This document shows, in pieces, positions 8,157-16,256 of a stretch of 21,240 nt of DNA. Numbering within the stretch: the stretch's first letter is position 1; the number at the start of each line of letters is the position of its first letter. The notes under the pieces are model-generated. The model did no database searches, was not told where the DNA came from, and saw nothing but the letters and a program-made list of their open reading frames with translations. Source of the stretch: Phycisphaerales bacterium (lineage in GTDB: Bacteria; Planctomycetota; Phycisphaerae; Phycisphaerales; UBA1924); contig JALOQT010000001.1 of NCBI GenBank assembly GCA_025453375.1, positions 1-21,240 on the forward strand, written 5' to 3'. The position numbers and the translations under genes were made by a program.

Positions 8157-9545
8157 ATGCAGACTCCAGCCACCGTTGCCACCCAGGGTGCCTTCGCCTC
8201 CGCTGCCGGCTATGCCCAGCGCGACGGCGATCGCATCGAACGCATCGTCGAAGTCTCCGAGCCGCAGCCCCTGCGCCGCTGGTCATGGGCGCCGCTGATC
8301 GTCGGCGCCCTGATCCTCGGCCTCGGCCTGCTCATGCTCGGCTGGACGCTCTGGAGCCTCCAGCAGCAGCGCGGCATGACCCGCACCGCCGAGCAGCAGA
8401 GCCTCGAAGCCCGCAGCCAACTGGCCGCCAAGACCACCGAGCTGGCTGGGCTGGAAAAGCAGATCAGCCACAAGGACAAAGAGATCTCCGGCCTAAAAGA
8501 TGATTTGAACGCCCAGCGTAACGGCCGCGCCAGCGCCGAACGCGAACTGGCCGAACTGCGCAAGCAGCGCGAGGACATCCAGAAGACGATCGAAGAGCGC
8601 GACCGCGCGATCGCCGAGCGCGACGCCGCCCGCGCCGTGAATCAGCAAGTCGCCACCGCCAAGTCCGCCCTCGAGGAGCGTGTCAGCGTCCTGCAAAAGA
8701 GCCTCGACGACGCCCTGGCCCGCATCACCGAACTGGAAGGCCGCCTGACGCAGGCCAACACCGAGCGCGAAGAACTGCGCGACATGCTCCGCGTCGCCCA
8801 GACCCGCCCGGCCACCACCCCCGCTACCACATCCACCCCCGCCACCACAACCACCACCGCCCAGTCCGCCCCGGCCTCGATGCCGATGACCGCGCTGGTC
8901 GCGTCGATCGACACAAGCGTCGCCGGCCAGCGCCCCCCGGCCTCGCAGGCCGCTGGCGCGATGCCCGCCGCCCCTCGCAGCGAGCCCCGCAATGACGACA
9001 AGGGCAACGTCGGCGTCGTCCTCACTAGCGCCCTCAACGGCGCGCGATACGCCAACGTCGCCCCCACCTCCTCCGCCAGCGCCTCGCAGATGCCCACAGA
9101 GCCCACTGCAGCCCCCCAGGCGATGACCAGCAGCGTCGATGCACCCTCGGCCAGCGGCTCGACGCTCGCCACGGCCGACAGCCGCGCCGTGCTGCTGTTG
9201 CCCGCCGCCGCCCCGGGCACGGGCGATGATCAACTGACCCGCCAGGTCAACGAACTGACCATCAGCCGCGACGAACTGCACCGCCGCGCCGCGATCCTCG
9301 AAGACGAAGTCGCCCGCCTGCAGCGCGCCGGCACCCCAGCGAAGGCCACCGTCGCCGGCAAGATCAACCCCTCCGAGAAGGTCCGCCCCACCAGCGTCGG
9401 CCTCAACCACGCCCAGCGAGAGATCGGCTTCCTCGGCTTCATCCCCGATGTGCTGGGCAACGTCATCGTTGGCATCGGCGAAGGCGTCGACTCGGTCGTC
9501 AACGGCCGCCACTACGTCCCGCGCGAGATGCTCAGCGGCCACTAA
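8157..9545 (+). CDS. single-pass membrane coiled-coil protein of unknown function
   Basis: 462 residues; family not recognised. A short N-terminal part with RR at 40-41 leads into one membrane helix (about 45-68), so by the positive-inside rule the rest is probably periplasmic. Then comes a long charged coiled coil (about 74-214), rich in Glu, Arg, Gln and Ala heptads. A Thr/Ala/Pro/Ser-rich flexible stretch (about 217-345) follows, then a second short coiled coil (about 358-391). The C-terminal block (416-462) is different: it contains GFLGFIPDVLGN and a Gly/Val-rich segment that may dock to a membrane or partner. GAGAGGA lies about nine bases before the ATG. The next gene downstream is a membrane-anchored pseudo-ATPase, 344 bases away. 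The architecture suggests an envelope-spanning spacer or scaffold, but this is inference. Confidence 0.8.
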   Translation: MQTPATVATQGAFASAAGYAQRDGDRIERIVEVSEPQPLRRWSWAPLIVGALILGLGLLMLGWTLWSLQQQRGMTRTAEQQSLEARSQLAAKTTELAGLEKQISHKDKEISGLKDDLNAQRNGRASAERELAELRKQREDIQKTIEERDRAIAERDAARAVNQQVATAKSALEERVSVLQKSLDDALARITELEGRLTQANTEREELRDMLRVAQTRPATTPATTSTPATTTTTAQSAPASMPMTALVASIDTSVAGQRPPASQAAGAMPAAPRSEPRNDDKGNVGVVLTSALNGARYANVAPTSSASASQMPTEPTAAPQAMTSSVDAPSASGSTLATADSRAVLLLPAAAPGTGDDQLTRQVNELTISRDELHRRAAILEDEVARLQRAGTPAKATVAGKINPSEKVRPTSVGLNHAQREIGFLGFIPDVLGNVIVGIGEGVDSVVNGRHYVPREMLSGH

Positions 9546-9582
9546 GCACTTCGCCCGACTCATCCTCCGCATCTCTCCATCA

Positions 9583-9604
9583 GCCCTCGGCCCGCGCCGG
9601 GGGC
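9583..9604 (+). terminator. stem-loop after the coiled-coil gene, possible terminator
   Basis: A 9-bp stem (GCCCTCGGC with GCCGGGGGC, one G-T pair) closes a 4-base loop, 37 bases after the stop codon. It lacks a proper T tract, so termination would be weak or Rho-assisted. A smaller hairpin, CCCG-CGC-CGGG followed by CTTTT, lies at 9741-9755. The rest of the 344-base gap (9546-9889) shows only an isolated TATCCT (9772-9777) as a possible -10 box and no gene. Confidence 0.45.
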
Positions 9605-9889
9605 TGCTTGTCCATACCTCATGCACATGCCGCGCGGCTTTCGCCCGCCGGACGCGCAATGTCCGCCCCATTGCGCCCGCCTCGCCCGTACGAACGCCGT
9701 GCATCGAGGCGTAACAAACCCATCCCGAACTCTGCCGGCACCCGCGCCGGGCTTTTCGTCCGCCAAGCCGGTATCCTTTCCCCCCGGCGCGTGCGGGTGC
9801 GTTTGCAACCATCGCGTGCTGGCAGGTTGGTGTTGGTTGGGCCGGGTTGGTGTGGCCACGTCCGAATGGCGCGGGCTTTGGGAGCCTCC

Positions 9890-11629
9890 ATGAACTTCAG
9901 CGATCTGACGACAAACGCAGGACCGATGTGGACCCTCGCCGCCTCGGCGGGTGATCCGCTCATGCTGGTTTCGGTCTGGAAGCCGCTGGTCTTCCTGGCG
10001 GTGCTGGGCGGCTGGGGCTGGATCGTCAGCACCCGGTTTGACAAGCACGCTGCGAAGTACTTCCTGCCGCGCCAGAAGTGGAACCTTGTCCACCTCAGCA
10101 TCGGCCTGGTCGCGCTGCTCGTCGGCCTGTTCATGCCCGTGCCGGATATCGCCGGGTTCCTCGCCGGCCTCGGCGCGATGATCGCCCTGCTCATCGCTGA
10201 CATCATCATCTACATGGTCGTCAGCGGCAAGGACGAACGCGTCCCCGCTGAGCACCGCATCACGCTGGGCAACCTCATCAGCGGCGGTATGGTCAAGGAA
10301 AAGGTCAAGGTCGACCCGACCCTCGCCAGCCAGGGCAAGACCGTCCTGAAGCTCTTCGCCCCCGACAAGTCCCTCGTCCGCGCCCCGGGCCCCAACACGC
10401 CCGAACTGGCCCTGTGGAACGCGTCGGAGGATGTGCTCGTCAAGGCCTTCGATGCACGCGCGACACAGGTCGAAATCCAGCCGGCCTCCGGCGGGCAGTA
10501 TGAGTCCGTCGCCCTCGTCGATGGCATCCGCACCCCGCTGGCCACCATGGCCCCGCCCGACGCGGCCAAGGTCATGGACTTCTGGAAGTCCGCCGCCAAG
10601 CTCGATCTGGCCGACCGGCGCAAGAAGCTTTCCAACCTGATCAACGTCGAGCGCGGCAGCGAGCGCAAGCCCGTTCGCGTCACCAGCCAGGGCACCGCCC
10701 AGGGCATGCGCCTGCAACTGCTCATCGACCCGGAAAACCAGGTCAAGCGCAAGGCCGAGGCCCTCGGCTTCCTCGACGAGCAGATGGCCGTCATGAAGGA
10801 GATGACCACCTCAACCAAGGGCCTCGCCCTGCTGGCCGCCCTGCCCGACGGCGGGCGCACCACGCTGTTCTACGGCGTGCTGGGCATGCACGATGCCTAC
10901 ACCCAGACCGTCCAGTCCATGGAGATGGAAGTCCAGCACAACCTCGAAGGCGTCCGCCACCAGGCCTTCGATCCGAACATCGACGGCGCTGACTACGCAA
11001 CCCAGACCCGCTCGATGCTGCGGCGTGACCCCAACGTCATGGGCGTGGCGGAGATCCCCGATGCGCCGACGGCCAAGGAAGTGGCCAAGGCCGACTTCGC
11101 CCGCTGCCGCGTGTATGCGATGGTCCGGGCCGGCTCGGTGATCGAGGCGCTCGATGGCTGGCTGAAGGCTGTTGGCGATCCGGAACTGGCCTCCAAGAAC
11201 TTGCAGTATGTCGTGGCTGAGCGCCTGATGCGCAAGCTGTGCACCAACTGCCGCGTGCCCTATCCGGCCAGCCCGGATCTGCTGGCCAAACTGGGCGTGG
11301 CCCCGGGGCAGAAGGGGCCCGAGCAGCTCTACAAGAAGGGCGGCCAGGTCATGGTCAAGAACCGCCCGGAGACCTGCCCGATGTGCCGCGGCACTGGGTA
11401 TTACGAGCAGACGGGCGTCTTCGAAGTCGCCGTCATCGGCGAGGAAGAGCGCGACATGCTGGCGCAGGGCAATGTCGCCGCCGTCCGCGCCTCGCTGAAG
11501 AAGAAGGGCATGATCTCGATCCAGGGTTCGGCCATTCGCAAGGCCCTGTCGGGCGTCACGAGCGTTGAAGAAGTCATGCGTCTGACGGCCCCCGCCGCCG
11601 CCCCGGCCCCTGCCGCGGCCAAGGCCTGA
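9890..11629 (+). CDS. membrane-anchored, catalytically degenerate GspE/PilB-like protein (pseudo-ATPase)
   Basis: 579 residues. Three hydrophobic segments (about 25-46, 66-83, 87-111) precede a region that follows the type II secretion/type IV pilus ATPase plan. ATQVEIQP (191-198) matches the family ASDIHIEP, LVDGIR matches RIDG, and KLDLADRR (237-244) matches LDIAERR. The nucleotide-binding motifs are broken: Walker A reads LPDGGRTTLFY (318-328) with Arg for the essential Lys, the Asp box reads EMEVQH (345-350), Walker B reads DPNVMGVAEIPDAPTA (380-395), and the His box is CRVYAMVRAG (406-415). The zinc tetracysteine survives (C451, C454, C496, C499). ATP hydrolysis is therefore unlikely; a structural or regulatory role is more plausible. 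The ATG at 9890 is chosen because GGGAG lies six bases upstream; the frame is open for 94 more codons of non-membrane, Arg-rich sequence. No other secretion or pilus gene is nearby. Confidence 0.85.
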   Translation: MNFSDLTTNAGPMWTLAASAGDPLMLVSVWKPLVFLAVLGGWGWIVSTRFDKHAAKYFLPRQKWNLVHLSIGLVALLVGLFMPVPDIAGFLAGLGAMIALLIADIIIYMVVSGKDERVPAEHRITLGNLISGGMVKEKVKVDPTLASQGKTVLKLFAPDKSLVRAPGPNTPELALWNASEDVLVKAFDARATQVEIQPASGGQYESVALVDGIRTPLATMAPPDAAKVMDFWKSAAKLDLADRRKKLSNLINVERGSERKPVRVTSQGTAQGMRLQLLIDPENQVKRKAEALGFLDEQMAVMKEMTTSTKGLALLAALPDGGRTTLFYGVLGMHDAYTQTVQSMEMEVQHNLEGVRHQAFDPNIDGADYATQTRSMLRRDPNVMGVAEIPDAPTAKEVAKADFARCRVYAMVRAGSVIEALDGWLKAVGDPELASKNLQYVVAERLMRKLCTNCRVPYPASPDLLAKLGVAPGQKGPEQLYKKGGQVMVKNRPETCPMCRGTGYYEQTGVFEVAVIGEEERDMLAQGNVAAVRASLKKKGMISIQGSAIRKALSGVTSVEEVMRLTAPAAAPAPAAAKA

Positions 11630-11729
11630 GCCTGCATCGGTCAGTCACGTTCACGGATCTTGATTCAGCGTGGGATAACTCAGTTTTCAACCCCAGCGCG
11701 CCGCAAGGCGAACACGGGAGCACAGCACA

Positions 11730-13553
11730 ATGGTCATTCAGATTCTGGCAATCTTGGTCTTCCTGGGCGTGGCCTACGTCTGGTCGGCGCGTGGGTTCTT
11801 CACGAGCCTGCTCAACCTGGGCGTGACGATCGCCTCGGGCGCCATCGCCTTTGGCTTGTGGGAGTGGTCCGAGCGCACGCTGCTGGGCCTGTCTGACAGC
11901 CGCCTGCTGTCGGACCTCGCCCCTGGCCTCGGTCTGGCGTTGCCCTTCGCCCTCAGCCTGGTCATCCTGACGGTGATCGTCAGTGTGCTCCTGCGCTCCA
12001 ACACCCGGCTGGATGCCTGGGCCGACTGGACCGGCGGCATCATCTGCGGCCTCGTCAGCGGCATCATCGTCGCCGGCATCACCATGATCTCCACCCAGAG
12101 CGTCCGCATGAACCCCGACGCGCTGGAGTTCCAGGGCGCCGCCTCGGCCAACACGGGCTCAGTCGTCCGCGACACCAACCTCTGGCTGCCGGTCGATCGC
12201 ATGACCGTCGGCATCTACGCCTTCCTGTCCAACAACACCCTGGCGACCTCCACCCCGCTGGGCGTCTGGCGTCCGCACGCCGCCGAAGAGGGCCCTATGC
12301 GCCGCCTCGGCCCGTCGGGTTTCCTGCTGCGCAACGCGCTGCGGAATGATGAAGTCTCGCTGCTCGGTCGCTACACCGTCGGCCGCGGGAAGAACATCCC
12401 CATCGCTCAGCTCGTCGGCGATGCCAAGCCCGTGCAGTCAGTCGATGGCGCGACGATTTCGGGCAATGCGTACATCGAAGGCTTCCTGCTGGAGTTCACT
12501 GCCGCCGCACGCGAGAAGACCGGCCAGGTCATCGCCAGCCCGGGGCAGATCACGCTCGTGGCCCGTCGCCCCGATGGGTTGGGCTCGATTGCCCTCAGCC
12601 CGTTTGCGATGGTCAGCCAGGCCAAGGGTGATGCGTTGCAGGTCGGCCGCTGGCGCTTCGATGCCCGCGATGTCTACATCGCCGCCCCCGGCGCCGATGC
12701 CAAGCCGAAGTTCGCCTTCGAGTTTCTCGTCCCGGCCGATCACACGCCGATGGCGATTTACGTCCGCGGCGTGCGGTTCGACATCGCCACGGTCAACAGC
12801 GATCGCTCCGTCTCGCTGATGAACTCGATGGCCGATGTCGAGGACATCGGCACCTACACCACCGCCATCACCCGCAATCGGTTCGACCGCATCCTCGGCC
12901 GCGAGACCGATGAAGGCACGGGCCGCGTCCGTGGTGGGTTCATCCGCAACCCCAAGGGCGTCAGCTCGCTGACGGTCACCGCGCCGCAGGGCGGCGGTGA
13001 TCCGCAGGTTCGCATCGCCAACACGCTGCCGGGTGGTGTCTTCCTGGATTCATCGTTCATGAGCGGCGTGGACCTGACGGAAAAGGGCAACGGCATCCGC
13101 AAGGGGCGCATCCGCCTCAAGCGAGAGAACCTCAGCCCCGCTGGTGCGGAGCAGTCCGTCCGCGTCGAGGCCTTTGACCCGGGCACTGGCACCGCGATTG
13201 TGTTCATCAACATCAGCCGCAGCAGCCCCGTCAGCCCCGTCCAGCCGAGCGTCAGCGATGTCACCGGTGCGCCGTTCCTGGTTGACACCAATGGCCAGCG
13301 CTACCCGGCCATCGGCTACGTCTTCCGCACGGCCAATGAGTTTGAGGTCAGCTTCGACGCCCAGTCGCCGATCAGCAACATCATCGGGCGAGACGTGCCC
13401 TCGGTGTCGCGGTCGGTCGAGGGGCAGGATCTGTTCCTGGTCTTCCGCGTCAACATTGGCGTGTCGATCAACTACTACGCCATCGGCGACACGATCGTCG
13501 GCGAGATCAGCCCGCCCCAGCGCGCCGCCCAGCAGACCCTCCGCGGCGGCTGA
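11730..13553 (+). CDS. CvpA-like membrane protein with large exported C-terminal domain
   Basis: 607 residues. The first 121 hold four membrane helices (about 2-18, 24-44, 65-89, 102-121) in a pattern like the CvpA family (colicin V production/membrane remodelling proteins). About 485 mostly hydrophilic, beta-rich residues follow, with no family I recognise. Repeated stretches of alternating hydrophobic residues suggest stacked beta-sandwich modules, probably periplasmic. The last 50 residues are again beta-like and end in a short polar tail. CvpA proteins are normally only about 160-200 residues, so the C-terminal part is a large addition. GGGAG is nine bases before the ATG. It lies 100 bases after the pseudo-ATPase gene on the same strand, probably co-transcribed. 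The CvpA assignment is from topology and local motif style only. Confidence 0.72.
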   Translation: MVIQILAILVFLGVAYVWSARGFFTSLLNLGVTIASGAIAFGLWEWSERTLLGLSDSRLLSDLAPGLGLALPFALSLVILTVIVSVLLRSNTRLDAWADWTGGIICGLVSGIIVAGITMISTQSVRMNPDALEFQGAASANTGSVVRDTNLWLPVDRMTVGIYAFLSNNTLATSTPLGVWRPHAAEEGPMRRLGPSGFLLRNALRNDEVSLLGRYTVGRGKNIPIAQLVGDAKPVQSVDGATISGNAYIEGFLLEFTAAAREKTGQVIASPGQITLVARRPDGLGSIALSPFAMVSQAKGDALQVGRWRFDARDVYIAAPGADAKPKFAFEFLVPADHTPMAIYVRGVRFDIATVNSDRSVSLMNSMADVEDIGTYTTAITRNRFDRILGRETDEGTGRVRGGFIRNPKGVSSLTVTAPQGGGDPQVRIANTLPGGVFLDSSFMSGVDLTEKGNGIRKGRIRLKRENLSPAGAEQSVRVEAFDPGTGTAIVFINISRSSPVSPVQPSVSDVTGAPFLVDTNGQRYPAIGYVFRTANEFEVSFDAQSPISNIIGRDVPSVSRSVEGQDLFLVFRVNIGVSINYYAIGDTIVGEISPPQRAAQQTLRGG

Positions 13554-13554
13554 G

Positions 13555-13570
13555 CCCGCGACGGCGCGGG
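13555..13570 (+). terminator. GC hairpin right after the CvpA-like gene
   Basis: CCCGCG, loop ACGG, then CGCGGG forms a perfect 6-bp stem starting two bases after the stop codon. No T tract follows. It may weaken read-through into the metallopeptidase gene, which appears to have its own -10 box just downstream. Confidence 0.35.
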
Positions 13571-13586
13571 TCAGGCACAGATTCCC

Positions 13587-13592
13587 TACCCT
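13587..13592 (+). promoter_or_regulatory. -10 box (TACCCT) for a leaderless metallopeptidase transcript
   Basis: TACCCT ends five bases before the ATG at 13598, and no Shine-Dalgarno is present. With the usual distance from -10 to transcription start, RNA would begin at or next to the A of the start codon. The same arrangement occurs at three other genes in this window, which raises confidence above what a lone hexamer would deserve. Confidence 0.4.
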
Positions 13593-13597
13593 GCGGC

Positions 13598-14995
13598 ATG
13601 ACCTCCGCCGCTCCTGTCTCTGTTGTGCATGACCCGCGCGTGCAGCTGGCCCTGGAACTCACGCAGATCCCCACCGCCGCCGGGCGGGAGCATCGCGTCA
13701 TCGCGTGGCTGAACACCTGGCTGGCGGCCCGCCCGCACCTGCGCAGCGAGGCCGACAGCGAGGGCAACATCACCATCACGATCAACCAGCCGCGGGCCAA
13801 GCCCAAGGCCCGTGCGACGGCCAAACGCGCCAGCCAGGCGACGCACCCGCTCTACATCACCGGCCATCTGGATCACCCGGCCTTCGTCGTCGAGCGCGTC
13901 ATCGCCCCGGGCGTGCTGGAGCTCTCCTTCCGCGGCGGCGTGATGGACGTCTTCTTCGAGCACGCACCGATCACCCTGCACACTCGCCTCGGCCCCGTGC
14001 CCGCGACGCTCACCGGCGCTGCGACCAGCGAAAGCCCCGCCGGCAAGCACTACACCGCCGAGCTTGACGATCAGGCCGACACCCAGCCCTGCGATGTGCA
14101 ACTGGGCGACGTGGCCACCTGGCGCCTGCCCCCGGCGGAGGTCGACGGTGCGGGCATCCTGCACACGCACGCGTGCGATGACCTGGCGGCGGTCGCCGCC
14201 GCCCTGTGCGCGATCGACGAGCTCGGCCGCAAAGCCGTCGAAGCCCCGGGCAGCATCGGTGACGTCCGCGTCCTGCTGACGCGTGCCGAGGAAATCGGCT
14301 TTGTCGGGGCCATCGCGGCGTGCCGGCTCGGGACGATCCCGCTGGGCAGCCGGATTCTGGCTCTGGAAAACAGCCGTGCGTTTGCCGAGTCCCCCGTCGG
14401 CGGCGGGCCGATCGTGCGCGTCGGCGACCGCATGACCGTCTTCACCCCATGGCTGACCGAAGCCTGCGCCACCCGCGCCGAAGAAATCTTCGCCAGCCCC
14501 GCCCAGCCGCTGGCCAGCCAGACGGCGGCGGTCATCAAGCGCCCGTGGCAACGCAAACTCATGGCCGGCGGCGCGTGCGAGGCGAGCGTCTTCTGCCGCA
14601 GCGGCTATGACGCGACTTGTCTCTGCCTGCCCCTGGGCAACTACCACAACATGCCGCACCTGACGGAACTGCAAGGCGGCACATACGACCGCGCCCGCCT
14701 CGGCCCGCCGCGCGCCGCGCGTGAGTTCATCCACACGCAGGACTATCTTGGCCTGATCGATCTGCTCGTGGCCCTCGGGCAGAACCTGCCCAAGCCTGAC
14801 AGCAAGGCCGAGCGGTTCGACAACTTGTATCGCACGCGCCGCTATGTGCTCGATGCCGCCCCGGGCGAGCCGGCGTCGAAGCCTGTCGCGGGCAAGGCCG
14901 CCCGTAAGTCCAGAGCCAAAGCCAAGACCAAGCCCGCGCCGAAGGTCACGATCCCCCGACGCCGCGCCGCCTCCGGCGGCAAGCCACGCCCGTGA
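13598..14995 (+). CDS. M42-type (clan MH) dinuclear metallo-aminopeptidase with basic tail
   Basis: 465 residues. The set of metal and catalytic residues of the M42/M20 peptidase clan is visible: H90 and D92 in ITGHLDHP, the bridging Asp in CDDLAAVA (D194/D195), the catalytic Glu pair in LTRAEEIGFVGA (E231/E232), E258 in LALENS, and H350 in GNYHNMP. It should remove residues from small peptides using two metal ions, in the cytoplasm (no signal peptide). Two basic, Ala/Pro-rich segments are additions: an insertion at 65-80 just before the first metal ligand, and a C-terminal tail (about 427-465) with many Lys and Arg, resembling histone H1-like tails. Length exceeds the usual 340-360 residues because of these. 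The start is supported by a -10 box five bases upstream. Confidence 0.85.
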   Translation: MTSAAPVSVVHDPRVQLALELTQIPTAAGREHRVIAWLNTWLAARPHLRSEADSEGNITITINQPRAKPKARATAKRASQATHPLYITGHLDHPAFVVERVIAPGVLELSFRGGVMDVFFEHAPITLHTRLGPVPATLTGAATSESPAGKHYTAELDDQADTQPCDVQLGDVATWRLPPAEVDGAGILHTHACDDLAAVAAALCAIDELGRKAVEAPGSIGDVRVLLTRAEEIGFVGAIAACRLGTIPLGSRILALENSRAFAESPVGGGPIVRVGDRMTVFTPWLTEACATRAEEIFASPAQPLASQTAAVIKRPWQRKLMAGGACEASVFCRSGYDATCLCLPLGNYHNMPHLTELQGGTYDRARLGPPRAAREFIHTQDYLGLIDLLVALGQNLPKPDSKAERFDNLYRTRRYVLDAAPGEPASKPVAGKAARKSRAKAKTKPAPKVTIPRRRAASGGKPRP

Positions 14996-15040
14996 TTGAC
15001 CAAGTGGCCGGGCGGACTGCGCTTCCATGCAGTGACGATC

Positions 15041-15157
15041 ACTCCAGAGCCCCAGAGGTCCCGGAGAGTGCGCACTGCTGCGAGGCGCATTGACCCGTCA
15101 AATGTCGGACAGAATCGACAAACAGTGCCCTCTCTGGGCCCTCCGGGTCTCTGGAGT
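15041..15157. repeat. inverted repeat at the convergent gene junction
   Basis: A left arm at 15041-15068 and a right arm at 15130-15157 (28 bases each) are inverted copies that agree at 24 positions. They lie between the metallopeptidase stop (14995) and the polyprenyl synthase stop (15195), which face each other. A folded RNA could serve as a bidirectional transcription stop, although no T tract is present. The 61-base centre shows no gene. The right arm resembles bases near 6460-6490 and, more loosely, 18790-18825, so this may be one copy of a dispersed repeat. Confidence 0.6.
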
Positions 15158-15194
15158 TCTCGCGTCTTTGCCTCACGGAGCTGCGTCGCCACAC

Positions 15195-16223
15195 TCAAAA
15201 CGCCCGCGTCACCACCGCGTCGGCCATCGCTTCCATCAGCGCCCGCGCCGGGCTGGGCTTCAGGCTCGCCAGGTGCCCCTTGGCTTCGTCAACCAGGCGC
15301 TGGGCCTCGCGCCGGCTGTGCGTGATGGAGCCGGTGGACTCCACGGCTTTGGCCAGCTCGGTCCGCGCCTCGGCCCACGATGTCGCGCCGGCGGGCCCGT
15401 CACGCAGCAGGCGCAAGGTCCGCCCCCTTGCCGTCGCGTCGGCCATGGCCAGGTGATGGATCACCGGGAGGGTCAGTTTGCCCTTCTCGGCGTCCTTGCC
15501 CAGGCTTTTGCCGACCAGTCGCTGGTCGCCCGCCAGGTCCAGCAGGTCGTCCTGAATCTGAAACGCTAGGCCAAGGCTGGTGCCGAAGCGTGCCAGCCGC
15601 GTGGCCAGGGCTTCATCGGCCCCGCTGGCCCGCGCGCCCAGTTCGCACGAAACGCTGATGAGGCTGGCGGTCTTGCGGTCGATCAGGGCGTAATACGTCG
15701 CCTCATCCAGCGAGTAGTTGCCCCGGTTGTCCAGTTGCAGCAGTTCGCCGGCGCACAACGTCATGCCCGTCTGGCCGATCCGCACCGTCGCGTGCGCATC
15801 GCCCAATTGCCCGCACAGGCGATAGGCGGCGCTGAAGAGATAGTCCCCCAGCATGACCGCCGCTTCGTTGCCCCGCAGGCGATTGACCGTCTCGGTCATG
15901 CGGCGCTGGTCAGCCTCGTCAAGCACATCATCGTGCACGAGCGTCGCCAGGTGCACCATCTCGACGACCGCGCCAAGGGTGATGTGCGCCTGCGTCAGTG
16001 CCCCCTCATCGGCCCGCCCGGCGACAGCCAAGCCGCAGAGCGATACGAGCGTCGGCCGGATCATCTTGCCGTGATACGCCTCGACGTGCTGCACCAGGCG
16101 CTGCACCGGGGCGATCTCGCTGGCCAGCGCCCCGCGGATCGTCCCCTCCACGCGTGACAGCGCACCGGCCACGACCATCTGTACGCCAGCCAGCTCCGCA
16201 GGAATCTCCAGCATCCTCGCCAT
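15195..16223 (-). CDS. trans-polyprenyl diphosphate synthase (long-chain type)
   Basis: 342 residues. It condenses isopentenyl diphosphate onto an allylic diphosphate to make a polyprenyl chain. Both aspartate-rich motifs are intact: DDVLD (98-102) and DDLLD (225-229, in FQIQDDLLD). The substrate-binding region reads GKMIRP (52-57) where GKRLRP is common. The fifth residue before the first motif is Ala (A93), as in long-chain enzymes of the IspB type, so a C30-C50 product for quinone side chains is more likely than farnesyl or geranylgeranyl diphosphate. The start is ATG 16223 (MARMLEIP), with TACGCT ending six bases upstream. The frame remains open upstream for 254 codons, but that sequence lies inside the divergent debranching-enzyme gene. 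A second ATG at 16214 is an alternative. Confidence 0.93.
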   Translation of the reverse strand: MARMLEIPAELAGVQMVVAGALSRVEGTIRGALASEIAPVQRLVQHVEAYHGKMIRPTLVSLCGLAVAGRADEGALTQAHITLGAVVEMVHLATLVHDDVLDEADQRRMTETVNRLRGNEAAVMLGDYLFSAAYRLCGQLGDAHATVRIGQTGMTLCAGELLQLDNRGNYSLDEATYYALIDRKTASLISVSCELGARASGADEALATRLARFGTSLGLAFQIQDDLLDLAGDQRLVGKSLGKDAEKGKLTLPVIHHLAMADATARGRTLRLLRDGPAGATSWAEARTELAKAVESTGSITHSRREAQRLVDEAKGHLASLKPSPARALMEAMADAVVTRAF

Positions 16224-16229
16224 GAAACC

Positions 16230-16251
16230 AGCGTAGCGCACCCGATACAGT
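16230..16251. promoter_or_regulatory. divergent leaderless promoter pair in a 33-bp gap
   Basis: Only 33 bases separate the two divergent start codons. On the minus strand TACGCT (16235-16230) ends six bases before ATG 16223; on the plus strand TACAGT (16246-16251) ends five bases before ATG 16257. Neither gene has room for, or shows, a Shine-Dalgarno. Transcription from both would begin at or beside the start codon, with any -35 contacts inside the opposite gene. The two polymerases could not occupy the site together, so the genes may compete. Confidence 0.5.
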
Positions 16252-16256
16252 CCCTC

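Noticed and set aside
7834..8286. N-terminal extension of the antiporter frame by 151 codons
   Set aside because: The extra sequence is Arg-rich without family likeness and covers the divergent gene's start; a good ribosome site precedes the ATG at 7833.
8493..9812. Long minus-strand frame opposite the coiled-coil gene
   Set aside because: Gly-rich shadow of GCC/GCG-rich coding on the other strand; the plus frame has a ribosome site, a membrane helix and heptads.
9608..9889. N-terminal extension of the pseudo-ATPase frame by 94 codons
   Set aside because: Arg/Pro-rich with no domain; GGGAG before ATG 9890 and the following membrane helices mark the start.
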